Positions 35,995 to 45,200 of a stretch of DNA of 64,000 nucleotides are shown here, piece by piece. The translations under genes and the position numbers were made by a program. Every line of letters begins with the position of its first letter. Within the stretch, counting starts at the first letter, position 1. The notes below the pieces were generated by a model. It made no database searches. It was not told where the DNA came from and was given only the letters and a program-made list of their open reading frames with translations. Source of the stretch: Leptospirales bacterium (lineage in GTDB: Bacteria; Spirochaetota; Leptospiria; Leptospirales; Leptonemataceae); contig JAIBBN010000003.1 in assembly GCA_019694655.1 (NCBI GenBank), positions 186,001-250,000 of the forward strand. Reading direction: 5' to 3'.

Positions 35995-36750
35995 GTGGCG
36001 ACGAGCCCCCGAAAGCCATCGCTGAAAAATATCAGCCCGGAACGCCGCCGCGAGCTGGTGGCTGTCTGCCGTCGTTTGCGAACCTCATTCAAGCGCCTGG
36101 ATCTTCTGGATCTTGCACTCACTCACAGTTCCTATCGAAACGAGTCCGGGGGACAGCTCGATAATCAACGCCTGGAGTACCTTGGAGATAGCGTACTTGG
36201 CCTGGTGATCAACGAGCACCTGTACCGCTCACGGCCGGCCTTCGCCGAGGGCGAACTGGCGCGAATGAAGTCGGCGCTGGTTTCCGAAACTTCGCTGGCT
36301 CAAGTCGCTGCGGGGATGGGCATCGGCTCAGCGCTGCGTCTGGGACGCGGTGAGAAGGCCAGCGGCGGCGAGAAACGCAGCTCCAACATGGCCGATGCGC
36401 TGGAGGCGGTCATTGCTGCTGTCTACCTGGATCGCGGATTGGATAGCGCACGCCGCTTTATTCTGCGACATTTTCAGGAGTCGATCCAGTTGCTCAGCGA
36501 CCCAGCGCGCGCTCGCGATCCCAAGTCGCGCTTACAAGAGCTGGTGCAGCGCAAGGCTCGAACGCGGCCCATCTATGAGCTGGTCGAGTCTCGCGGACCG
36601 GATCATCAACGCGAGTTCACGGTGCGCGTTACGATTGCCGGCAAAGAGTTTGGCCGCGGCAACGGCGGATCGCGCAAGCTTGCCGAGCAGGCCGCCGCCG
36701 CACAGGCGCTATCCCGCGCGGAGAAGGAGTTCGGGCGTCGTGCTCCATGA
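35995..36750 (+). CDS. rnc: Ribonuclease III
   Basis: 251 residues. The catalytic domain carries the signature NQRLEYLGDSVLG (E61, D65) and the second acidic pair in MADALEAVIAAVYLDRG. A C-terminal dsRNA-binding domain runs from DPKSRLQELVQ to the end, with the KLAEQAAAAQAL helix. It cleaves double-stranded RNA in rRNA processing and mRNA decay. The GTG at 35995 gives the right N-terminal length, but no ribosome site is clear. The 3' end overlaps the aroB start by 11 bases. Confidence 0.95.
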   Translation: MATSPRKPSLKNISPERRRELVAVCRRLRTSFKRLDLLDLALTHSSYRNESGGQLDNQRLEYLGDSVLGLVINEHLYRSRPAFAEGELARMKSALVSETSLAQVAAGMGIGSALRLGRGEKASGGEKRSSNMADALEAVIAAVYLDRGLDSARRFILRHFQESIQLLSDPARARDPKSRLQELVQRKARTRPIYELVESRGPDHQREFTVRVTIAGKEFGRGNGGSRKLAEQAAAAQALSRAEKEFGRRAP

Positions 36751-37876
36751 GGCGGTAACGGTTCAACCGCAGAGCGCCGCGGCCTATCCCGTTTATATAG
36801 AACCCTCGTGGGATGGGCTCTTTGATAATCGACTGCTGGAGAACTTCAATGCCGATCACATCTTTGTAATCAGCCAGCGCGGTCTGCGCGACTATGTGCT
36901 CCGTGATTTGCTTTCGCGCCTGACCGATGAATTTCCTGGCGCGCTGGAAGATCGGCGCGTTGTGTATATGGGCGAGGGCGAAGAATCGAAGAGTTTTTCG
37001 GCTCTGGAGGAGGCGCTGTCGAAGCTGGTGCGCGAGGGCGCCAATCGGCGATCGTTGATTCTGGCGGTAGGCGGCGGCGTGGTGGGCGACTTTGCCGGAC
37101 TGGCAGCGGCCTTGCTTTCGCGCGGGACGCGCTTCGTGCAACTGCCGAGCACTTTGCTGGCCGCAGTGGATTCCAGCGTCGGCGGCAAGACGGCCGTGAA
37201 TATTGGCGTCGGCAAAAATATGATCGGGGCCTTTCATCACCCGGTTCTGGTTTATTTTAATCAGTCGCTGCTTGGCACCTTGCCCGAGCGAGAGTGGAGC
37301 TGTGGCCTGAGCGAGATGTGCAAACATGCCTGTATGGACAGCGCCGAGATGCTGAGTCGCCTGGCCGGTCATGCTAGCTTGATGCGACAGCCAGCTTCCG
37401 TTGAGTTGCGTCAGGCCTTGATCGATTCAGTACGCTTTAAGGCCAGAGTAGTATCAGAAGACGATCGGGAGAATGGCTTGCGCGCCATACTGAATCTGGG
37501 ACATACCACGGCGCACGCCATCGAATCGCTGGCTGGCTACGGTCGGTTCTTGCATGGGGAGGCGGTGGCTCGAGGTCTGGTTACGGCGCTGTTGCTGTCG
37601 ATGAACAAAGTTGGCCTGCCAGAGGACGAAGCGCAGCGGGCGCTGGAGGCGATGGCGGCGCTGCGACTGCCGCGAGATTGCGGGGGATTGGAGGCCGACG
37701 CCCTGTTCGATCATATGCAATTTGATAAGAAGAACTATGGCGGACAGGTGCGCTTCGTCTTGCTGCAGCGTATCGGGCAGCCGCTGTACGACCAGCCGGT
37801 CACCCAGGCTGAATTCAGGGCGGCGTGGGCTGAGCAGGGTCGCCGTTTTGGCCGCAACGATGGGATGGCGCAATGA
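36740..37876 (+). CDS. aroB: 3-dehydroquinate synthase
   Basis: 378 residues. AroB converts DAHP to 3-dehydroquinate, step two of the shikimate pathway, using NAD+ and a divalent metal. NAD-binding signature: AVGGGVVGDFAGLAAALLSRG. The substrate loop is VDSSVGGKTAVNI, followed by GKNMIGAFHHP. Metal ligands lie in GLSEMCKHA (Glu), LNLGHTTAHAIE (His) and FLHGEAVARG (His). The GTG at 36740 overlaps rnc by 11 bases and has AAGGAG ten bases upstream. The same frame stays open 130 codons further into rnc, which would give a false N-terminal extension. Its stop overlaps the next ATG (ATGA). Confidence 0.95.
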   Translation: MLHEAVTVQPQSAAAYPVYIEPSWDGLFDNRLLENFNADHIFVISQRGLRDYVLRDLLSRLTDEFPGALEDRRVVYMGEGEESKSFSALEEALSKLVREGANRRSLILAVGGGVVGDFAGLAAALLSRGTRFVQLPSTLLAAVDSSVGGKTAVNIGVGKNMIGAFHHPVLVYFNQSLLGTLPEREWSCGLSEMCKHACMDSAEMLSRLAGHASLMRQPASVELRQALIDSVRFKARVVSEDDRENGLRAILNLGHTTAHAIESLAGYGRFLHGEAVARGLVTALLLSMNKVGLPEDEAQRALEAMAALRLPRDCGGLEADALFDHMQFDKKNYGGQVRFVLLQRIGQPLYDQPVTQAEFRAAWAEQGRRFGRNDGMAQ

Positions 37877-39021
37877 CGGCCCGCGAAAATCAGGAACTGG
37901 AACGCATCGAATCGCTGCTGTACGAGTCGCGTTATCAGGAAGCTTTCGATCTGATCAGAAACATGCGCCGCAGCGCCGGCGATTCTATTTCAGCGCGGGC
38001 GCTCTATGCTGGCGCCTGCGCCCTCTTCGGTCTGGGGCACGTTCTGGAAGCGGAAGAGTGGGTCGAGCGACACGGCGAACGTTCGCGTTATGATTCCAGT
38101 CATCTATTTCTGGCAGCCTATCTGGAATTGCATCGGCGCCGCGTCGACCAGGCGCTGTTACTCTGGACGCGCATCATCCAGTTGAATCCGGCGGACACCT
38201 TTGCCGATTCCTTGATCGAGCGCAGTCGAAGAGGCGAAGCATTGCTCGATCAGGAATTGCGCGGGGCCGCCAGTTTTACGCGTTTTGTTCCTCTGCCAGG
38301 CGCGGCGCCCGGGCCGTCGATCGCCTCCGGGCCGCGTCCGCTTTCTCCCTACTGGAAGCTGGCGCTGCCGGCGCTGCTGCTGGTGCTTGCATCGCTTGCC
38401 GCCGGCTTTTATTTCCGGCCTTTGTTGATTCTGATTCGCGGCGATCGATTTCGCGCTGCGGAAGACGCGCTGCCGCTGCCGCCAGCGCAGGGCAGCGTTT
38501 TGCCGGCCGATTCCTTCCAGAATGACCCGCCCCGATTTGTCTACGCTACGCGCGACGAGGCTCTGGCCGAATACAAAGAGGCGCGCAGCCTGATCGGCGC
38601 CGGCAAAGTCAACCAGGCGCGCATGGCTCTTGGTCGCCTGGAATTGTCCAATGCATCGTTCGAAATCAAGGAACGCGCACTGTTATTGCGCGATGCCATC
38701 CCGCTGGCTCTGGCAGCGGACGAGTTGCGCGACTCTGTAACGCCGGCGGCGCTTGTACAGGACCCGTACATGCTGCGCGGCGCACAGGTCGATTGGAGCG
38801 GGCGCGCCGCCGATGTTCGTCGCAGCGGTCCGGCGCTCAGTTTGCGTCTGCTGCTGGAAGGGCCGCTGCAGGCTGAAATCCACGTTCTACTTCCCGGCGC
38901 CGATGGACAGACTCCGCCGCCGCTGGAAAACGGCGCTACGGTGCGGGTATTTGGCGATCTGGCCAGCGTTCGCGGCCAGCGCATTCAGATCTACGCCCGG
39001 TCCATTGAATCCGGGCGCTAA
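37873..39021 (+). CDS. TPR-like protein with one membrane helix
   Basis: 382 residues, no named family. The N-terminal cytoplasmic portion (1-130) is TPR-like helical repeat (ESRYQEAFDLIRNMRR, SARALYAGACALFGLGHVLEAEEW, DQALLLWTRIIQLNPADTFADSLIE). A Pro-rich linker leads to a hydrophobic helix at 161-183. The C-terminal portion has another helical-repeat pair (AEYKEARSLIGAGKVNQARMAL) and a small beta domain (about 300-380, ending GATVRVFGDLASVRGQRIQIYARSIE) that looks OB-like. It is coupled to aroB by an ATGA overlap, but nothing suggests a metabolic link. A role in envelope assembly is speculative. Confidence 0.6.
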   Translation: MTARENQELERIESLLYESRYQEAFDLIRNMRRSAGDSISARALYAGACALFGLGHVLEAEEWVERHGERSRYDSSHLFLAAYLELHRRRVDQALLLWTRIIQLNPADTFADSLIERSRRGEALLDQELRGAASFTRFVPLPGAAPGPSIASGPRPLSPYWKLALPALLLVLASLAAGFYFRPLLILIRGDRFRAAEDALPLPPAQGSVLPADSFQNDPPRFVYATRDEALAEYKEARSLIGAGKVNQARMALGRLELSNASFEIKERALLLRDAIPLALAADELRDSVTPAALVQDPYMLRGAQVDWSGRAADVRRSGPALSLRLLLEGPLQAEIHVLLPGADGQTPPPLENGATVRVFGDLASVRGQRIQIYARSIESGR

Positions 39022-39029
39022 GGGGCCGG

Positions 39030-40847
39030 CTAGAACTGGGCCTGCAAAATCAGATAGGCAAAATCTGCGCGTCGATCAAAGCGATGGAGCTGCTGATCCA
39101 GCGGCAGATTGCGCCGGTCCACCGCCAGGGCGATGCTGTCCTCGGCAAATATGGCGCTGTAGCCCAGGCCGAGCAGCAAGCCGCGAACTCGAATGGAGTA
39201 GAGCAGATCATATTCGCGAAATAGATTCTGACCCAGCGATGCCGCCGGAAGGACTTGCTGCCCGTCCAGAATCCAGGGGCCGTAGCGCGCATTGCCCGCG
39301 GCCTCAGTACTCAATCCGCTGCGCGGCAGTCCGCGGGCATCGTAATAGGCATCGGCGCGCTCGCGTTTTACAAAGCGCCAAACTTGAATCTTCAACTTTC
39401 CCCAGGCGCCAAAATCCCAGCTCAGGTTGGCGCTGCGCGCCAGAATGTTGCGCATGCTGACGCGATCGGCCCAGCCCAGATGTTCATGCGCATCCGGAAA
39501 GAGCGGCTGAAAGGTGCGGGACTCCGCGTCGCTTCGATCCCGATCGCCGCTGGCTTCTATGTATTCTGCGCCCAGCCGCAGTCTCTCAAAAAAGGTCCAA
39601 CCGGCGCTCAGCGCCAGCGCACGGCCGGCATACTGTTCCGGCTCGGTCCAGAGGCGGCGCTGTTGCGGCACGCCGTTGGCGTCCAGCAGCGGCGCGCCCG
39701 CTGCATCGAATAAGGGAACTTCGACGCGAAAGGGGTCCCATCCAGCGCCAACCCGACGTCCCGTTTCGCCGCTTTGCATCATTGCTTCGGCTGTCCAGTC
39801 CAGGGCGTGGCTGGAGCGACCCTGCCAGTCGCGGTTGGTCAGGCGCAGTCCAATGGTATGCAGATTGTCGCGCTGCCTTGCTCGATCCTGGGTCGTTACC
39901 GTGGCGCCGGGAATGGCAAAGCGCGGCGTTGCAGCCGGCATCCATTTCTTATATACCCCAAAATAGTAGGCTTCTACCAGGAAACCATTGGCTGGCTGAA
40001 AGCTGTTATGGAATCCGGCAAAGTAAGCGTCGTCCAACTCGCGCCCGACGCCAGCGCTGACGCGACAGGCGGCGCCGTTCTCATCACAGCGAATGATGAT
40101 GTCCGAGGAGCGCGCACCAGTCGCCGGCTGATTGCCTGCGTCATCGCTATCCTCTTCGGCCAGCACGGCTGCAAAGAGCTGGGCCCGATAGCGGTCGCTT
40201 TCAATGTGCAGCCGCATGGCGTCAAAACTGCGGCCAACGTTGCTCCAGTCTGCGGCGCCGACCAGGCGGCCGTCGCCGTAGGCAAGAATCTGGCGTCCGG
40301 CGCGAATGCCAAGCGGTCCCAGCAGGCGGTTCCATTCCAGGTAGGCTTCGCGCAGGTCCAGCGATTCATTGCTTTCCGAGTTGGCGGTGGAGAGACCGCT
40401 ATCGCTGCCGGGCGATCCGCCCCAGACTCGCGAATCTTGTAATGTAATTCGCAGCCGCAGATCCTCGTTGAACTCCTTGGCCACGCCAACCTGCGCGCGC
40501 TGGCCGACAAAATCAGCCTGATCGTCAGTGGATCGATTGAAATCGAAATTACTGCGGTATTCCGGCCGCAGACGTAAACTCGCAAATACGGCAAAGCCAT
40601 CCAGCCAGCTCTGACCCCAGGCATCGGATTGTTCGTCCCAGGCGTCCGGCGGATTTGTCGCGGAGGAATCGGATGCCGGCGACGGCGCGCTTTCCTGTTC
40701 CGGCTCAGACGCGGTTTCAGTTGCTGGAATCTCCGCACCGACCCCGCCCTCGGCAGCAAGCGGCAGCCCGCAGGGAGTCACACAAAGCGCCAGAGACAGG
40801 AGAAATACAGAGCCTTGATGCTTGCGATTTTGCTGCCAGGCGCTCAC
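39030..40847 (-). CDS. Alginate-export-family outer-membrane porin
   Basis: 605 residues. A signal peptide (about 1-32) and an acidic/Ser/Pro-rich spacer (33-75) precede a beta-barrel. The barrel carries the Alginate_exp pattern: a LRLRPEYRSNFDFN strand, ADFVGQRAQVGVAKEF, a DLRLRITLQDSRVWG strand, and LGIRAGRQILAYGDGRLVGAADWSNVGRSFDA. The protein ends in LILQAQF, a usual barrel C-terminus. Members include AlgE and many porins unrelated to alginate; no polysaccharide genes are near, so a general substrate-specific porin is more likely. The start is GTG with GGA six bases upstream. It follows the FecR/EF-hand gene by 37 bases on the same strand. Confidence 0.85.
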   Translation of the reverse strand: MSAWQQNRKHQGSVFLLSLALCVTPCGLPLAAEGGVGAEIPATETASEPEQESAPSPASDSSATNPPDAWDEQSDAWGQSWLDGFAVFASLRLRPEYRSNFDFNRSTDDQADFVGQRAQVGVAKEFNEDLRLRITLQDSRVWGGSPGSDSGLSTANSESNESLDLREAYLEWNRLLGPLGIRAGRQILAYGDGRLVGAADWSNVGRSFDAMRLHIESDRYRAQLFAAVLAEEDSDDAGNQPATGARSSDIIIRCDENGAACRVSAGVGRELDDAYFAGFHNSFQPANGFLVEAYYFGVYKKWMPAATPRFAIPGATVTTQDRARQRDNLHTIGLRLTNRDWQGRSSHALDWTAEAMMQSGETGRRVGAGWDPFRVEVPLFDAAGAPLLDANGVPQQRRLWTEPEQYAGRALALSAGWTFFERLRLGAEYIEASGDRDRSDAESRTFQPLFPDAHEHLGWADRVSMRNILARSANLSWDFGAWGKLKIQVWRFVKRERADAYYDARGLPRSGLSTEAAGNARYGPWILDGQQVLPAASLGQNLFREYDLLYSIRVRGLLLGLGYSAIFAEDSIALAVDRRNLPLDQQLHRFDRRADFAYLILQAQF

Positions 40848-40884
40848 GGGTCCAGAGTTGATCTACAGTCCCTTCGCAAAAAAC

Positions 40885-41610
40885 TCAGTAAGAAGTTGGA
40901 TCTGGACTGTGGTCTGTAGCCAGATCCGTCATTCGGTGACAGCTGGTGCAATTGCGATAGCGCACATCCTGATCCATCAGAGTTTGAAAACTGCGATCGA
41001 CCTTCAGCTTACGAAAAAACTGGCGTAGATCGCGGCGGCTGAAATCGCCGTCGGCATCATAGTCATTCGAATCGCCGGCGCTGGCCAGTTCTGTTTCGTC
41101 CGGATCGCTGGCTGGCGCAGTGGCGACCTGTCCCTCGCATACGCAAGAGATGGCGCCGCCGGCGGGGTTATCGCCGGGCGCCACGGCAAACCTGGTCCCC
41201 CGCACGGAGGCGACCATGGTAGGCGTATGCACCTGGAAGCGGCGTCCCTCGCCAGGCTGAACATGAAACCACCCAAAGCCACGCTGCATCTGGATACTCT
41301 GAGCGCCCTGTTGCATCATCTCCTCCAGCGCCGCTTCGCTTTTCTCCCCGAGCCGGAGCTCGGCGTGGGGCGTGCGGATCACCAGCCGCGACTGGGGACC
41401 GGTCTGCACGCGGTCGCCATTGCGCAATTGCAGGCCAACGCGAAGGCTCTGCCAGGCGCCGCCGCCGCGCTGGAATTTTACCAGACCGGTGGCGCGGGTG
41501 ACTACGGCCTGCGCTGGCTGTGCCCAGAGGACGGCCCACGCGCCCAGGGCGCCGGCGAGGCTCAGGGCGACGGCAATTTGAAATATCCGGGGGCGCAGGG
41601 TGGTCGACAT
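40885..41610 (-). CDS. Exported FecR-domain protein with EF-hand loop and CXXCH haem motif
   Basis: 241 residues. A signal or anchor helix (about 10-34) is followed by a FecR domain (about 36-165): VTRATGLVKFQRGGGAW, then LRNGDRVQTGPQSRLVIRT, then VHTPTMVASVRGTRFAV and a final strand ending CVCEGQVAT. Residues 183-194 (DYDADGDFSRRD) match a canonical EF-hand calcium loop at positions 1, 3, 5, 6 and 12. Residues 221-225 (CTSCH) form a c-type haem attachment motif, close to the C-terminus. FecR domains alone do not carry haem or calcium sites, so this is an unusual combination. It sits upstream of the porin gene, probably as an operon. Confidence 0.8.
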   Translation of the reverse strand: MSTTLRPRIFQIAVALSLAGALGAWAVLWAQPAQAVVTRATGLVKFQRGGGAWQSLRVGLQLRNGDRVQTGPQSRLVIRTPHAELRLGEKSEAALEEMMQQGAQSIQMQRGFGWFHVQPGEGRRFQVHTPTMVASVRGTRFAVAPGDNPAGGAISCVCEGQVATAPASDPDETELASAGDSNDYDADGDFSRRDLRQFFRKLKVDRSFQTLMDQDVRYRNCTSCHRMTDLATDHSPDPTSY

Positions 41611-41781
41611 CAGTCAGAAGCGCCTTGTGATTGCGTAAAGGCAAGGCTAAATCGTCAGAAATACGCTGGCGCCGGCGGGCGGGCCTGGGCCTGGGCTGAA
41701 AGCTGGGGCCAGGCTGCGCCCCCAGGAAAGGCTTGATTTCTGGCCTGGATTGGCTTATGCATTCTGTACAGGGGCCGATGC

Positions 41782-41787
41782 TAGAAT
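41782..41787 (+). promoter_or_regulatory. Candidate extended -10 element
   Basis: TAGAAT preceded by TG at the extended position (TGCTAGAAT) lies about 20 bases before the small gene at 41807. No convincing -35 box is present. The rest of the gap 41611-41806 shows nothing else recognised. Confidence 0.3.
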
Positions 41788-41806
41788 TAGAAGCGGGCAA
41801 GCAGCA

Positions 41807-42133
41807 ATGGAGCCCAGGGCATTAAAGACTGATAGGCCAGCAGTCGACCACAGTGTGGCCGATCTGCTGCAGAAGCGCGTTCAGCGCGTCAGCGCTGCGC
41901 CACTTGACGCGCCCAGGCCAGATGCCGCCCCGCAAAACCAGGCGCCTGCCGTTGATCCGCGCAAGCTGGTTCTGCAACCACGCCAGATGCCGCTTGAAGA
42001 GCGCTTGAAGATGGTGATGAGCCTCGAAGACGTGCAGCGGCTGTTGCTGCTGCGCAGTCCTTATCCGCAATCGCCCAGTCTGCGCAGCCTCTTTGAGGGT
42101 GAAAAGGGTCTGCTTGTGGACCGTCTTGGTTAG
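41807..42133 (+). CDS. Small hypothetical protein
   Basis: 108 residues, no recognised family, no signal peptide or membrane segment. The first half is Pro/Ala/Gln-rich and probably disordered. The second half is more regular: LEERLKMVMSLEDVQRLLLLRSP, then SLRSLFEGEKGLLVDRLG. It lies alone between divergent FecR and convergent icmF genes, preceded by a possible extended -10 box but no clear ribosome site. An antisense frame over the same bases is also open, so whether this is a gene is uncertain. Confidence 0.4.
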   Translation: MEPRALKTDRPAVDHSVADLLQKRVQRVSAAPLDAPRPDAAPQNQAPAVDPRKLVLQPRQMPLEERLKMVMSLEDVQRLLLLRSPYPQSPSLRSLFEGEKGLLVDRLG

Positions 42134-42229
42134 GCGACACAACGGCCAGGCGCTGTTGGCCAGGAATCTGCCGCTTTAATTTGAGTAGAACAGCAGGCTA
42201 AACGCCGGCAATTGCCAGGCAGGATGCGG

Positions 42230-45200
42230 TTACATATTCCTTCGGTAACTGCCGCCAGCCTGGTACAGAGCCTGCGAGATCTGTCCAAGACTTGTGCATT
42301 TGACGCACTCCATCAATTCAGCAAATAGATTTTCACCGCGCAACGCACAGCGCTTCAGTCTCTCGAGCGCGGCGGCGGCGTCGCGGTCAAATACGTGGTG
42401 CAGTTGCTCGACGCGCCGGATCTGCTCTTGCTTTTCGCGATCGCTGGACCGAATCAACTCAGTCTCTGGCTGCCCGGGCTCGCTGGCGTTCAAGAAAAAG
42501 TTAACGCCAGCTATCGGCAATTCTCCGGAGTGCTTGCGACGCTCGTATTCCAACGACTCTTCTTGAATGCGCGAACGTTGGTACATCAGTTCCATGGCGC
42601 CCAGAACGCCGCCGCGCTCGCTGAGACGATCAAATTCGGCCAGCACCGCCTCTTCAACGAGATCGGTGAGCTCTTCTATAATGTAAGATCCCTGCAATGG
42701 ATTGTGATTCCGATTCAGTCCCAGCTCTTGATTGATGATCAGCTGGATCGCCAGCGCGCGTCGCACCGATTGCTCGGTAGGCGTGGTGATTGCCTCATCA
42801 AAAGCATTGGTGTGCAGGCTGTTACAATTATCGTAGATGGCATACAAAGCCTGCAGGGTCGTGCGAATATCATTGAAGTCGATTTCGCGGGCGTGTAAGG
42901 AGCGGCCGCTGGTCTGTATGTGATACTTAAGTTTTTGCGAACGCTCATCGCCTCTGTAGAGGCGCTGCATGGCTACAGCCCAGAGGCGGCGCGCCACGCG
43001 ACCGATAACTGCATATTCCGCATCCAGTCCGTTAGAAAAAAAGAAGCTGAAATTCGGGGCGAAGGCATTGATGTCCAGTCCGCGACGCAAATAATATTCG
43101 ACGTAGGTAAAGCCATTGGCCAGGGTGAAGGCCAGTTGTGTGATTGGATTGGCGCCAGCCTCGGCCATGTGGTAGCCGGATATCGAGACCGAATAGAAAT
43201 TGCGAATGCCCTCGGCGACAAAGTACTCCTGGATATCGCCCATCATCTTCAGCGCAAAGGGCGTGGAAAAGATGCAGGTATTTTGCGCCTGGTCTTCTTT
43301 CAAAATGTCGGCCTGCACGGTGCCGCGAATTTTTTTTAGTACATCGCTCTTGATGCGCTGGTAGCGTTCGGCATCAACCAGCCGATCGCCGGGCAGGCCA
43401 AGCGTGGCCAGTCCAAGTCCGTTGTGGCCGGCTGGCAGCGCTTGTTGATAAACCGGCGCCGGCAGGCCGCGCCGATCGTAGAATTCTGCAATGCGTTGCC
43501 GGGCTTGTTGCAACTCGCCGCTTGCCGCCAGATCGCGTTCTACGGCCTGATCGATCGCCGCATTGAAAAAGAAGGCCAGCAGTACTGGCGCTGGACCGTT
43601 GATTGTCATACTCACTGAGGTGCCTGGAGCTCCCAGGTCAAAGCCCGAATAGAGCCGTTTGCAGTCGTCCAGGGTCGGCACGGAAACGCCGCTGTTGCCG
43701 ACTTTGCCATAGATATCGGGGCGCCGCGCTGGATCCTCTCCATACAGCGTTACCGAGTCAAAGGCCGTGGAGAGTCGCGCCGGCGAATTCTCATTCTGAT
43801 CGGCGCGCCCCTTCGTTAGATAGTGGAAGCGCGCGTTACTGCGTTCCGGTCCGCCCTCGCCGGCGAACATCCGCGTTGGCGCCTCATCCTGTTTGCGAAA
43901 GGGAAAGACCGAAGCGGTATAGGGAAAGCTCCCGGGCAGATTTTCGGCATAGTAGTAGCGCGCCAGCTCGGCAAGCGATTGATAGCGGGGCAGGGCGACC
44001 GTCGGCGCGCTGATTCCGGCCAGGCTTTCGAAGCGCAACTTCTGGCGCAATGTACGATCGCGCACGCGATAGACCAGTTCGGCGCCGCTGTAATCTTTGT
44101 GCAACTCCGGCCACCGCCCCAGCCAGCCAAGCAGCTCTTGATCAATCTCGGATTCAAGCTTTCGCAAAGCTGTGCGCATCGACGTCGAAGCGACAGCGAT
44201 CTCGTCGCCCGGCGTTTCCAGATCCTGGACCAGCTGCAGACTGCGGCGCAGGGCCTCCAGGTCGGCGGCCCTGTTGACGTTTTCCCCGGCCATGCGCCAG
44301 TAGTCGCGCAGGCACGCGCTGACTTCAGACAGGTAGCGCTGTCGAGAAGCGGGCAGTATTTCAAGGTCCAGGCTCTGCTGCGTTTCGGCGACATTGATTC
44401 TGGAAAACGTTGCCGCTGCTGTGCTACGTTGCTCAATCTGCTCTACAATTGCGTTGTACAACTGGTGTACGCCGGGGTCATTGAAGCGACTGGCGACAGT
44501 AGCATAGACTGGCATCTCTTCCGCCCTCAGCCGGTATTCAGAGCGATTGCGCAACATCTGCTTCTGGACCTGCCGAATGGCATCGTCTGCACCGCGCTTC
44601 TCAGCCTTGTTCAGAGCTACCAGGTCGGCATAATCCAGCATGGCGATCTTCTCCAGCTGACTGGGCGCGCCAAACTCCGGCGTCATGACATACAGCGATA
44701 GATCGACAAGCTCGGCAATTGCCGCATCGCTCTGGCCTGCGCCGGCGCTTTCCAGAATGATCAGGTCAAAGTCTGCGGCCTGCAGGAGTTCAAGGGCGCT
44801 TTGCGCTGCGGCCGAAAGGCTGGCGCCATGGTCGCCGCGCGTAGCCATGGAACGAAAAAACAAGCGTTCGCCAAAGGCGGCGCAGGCGTTCATGCGGATG
44901 CGGTCGCCCAGCAAGGCGCCTCCTGTCTTGCGACGGGTTGGATCGATGGCGAGGACAGCCAGGCGCAGCGCCGGATTGAACTCCAGCAGGCGCAGGCAGA
45001 GTTCGTCGCAAAGGCTGGATTTCCCGGCGCCGCCAGGGCCGCTGATGCCCAGGAGCGGGGGACGCGTTTTGCCCTTCAGGCGCGCAGCAAGGTCTGGCAG
45101 CCTGGCGCCCTCGATCTGGCCAGCTTCAACAAAGCTGATGGCCTGCGCCAGGCGGCGCCAATCGGAGAGTGCATCCAGATGGCCGTTAAGCTCCGCCGCC

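Noticed and set aside
36350-36739. N-terminal 130-codon extension of aroB
   Set aside because: Overlaps the rnc dsRNA-binding domain in another frame and has no AroB homology; the GTG at 36740 has a proper ribosome site.
44915-44935. CTCCTGTCTTGCG in icmF as another copy of the modular hairpin
   Set aside because: The flanking bases do not form a perfect stem and the site is inside a conserved coding region.
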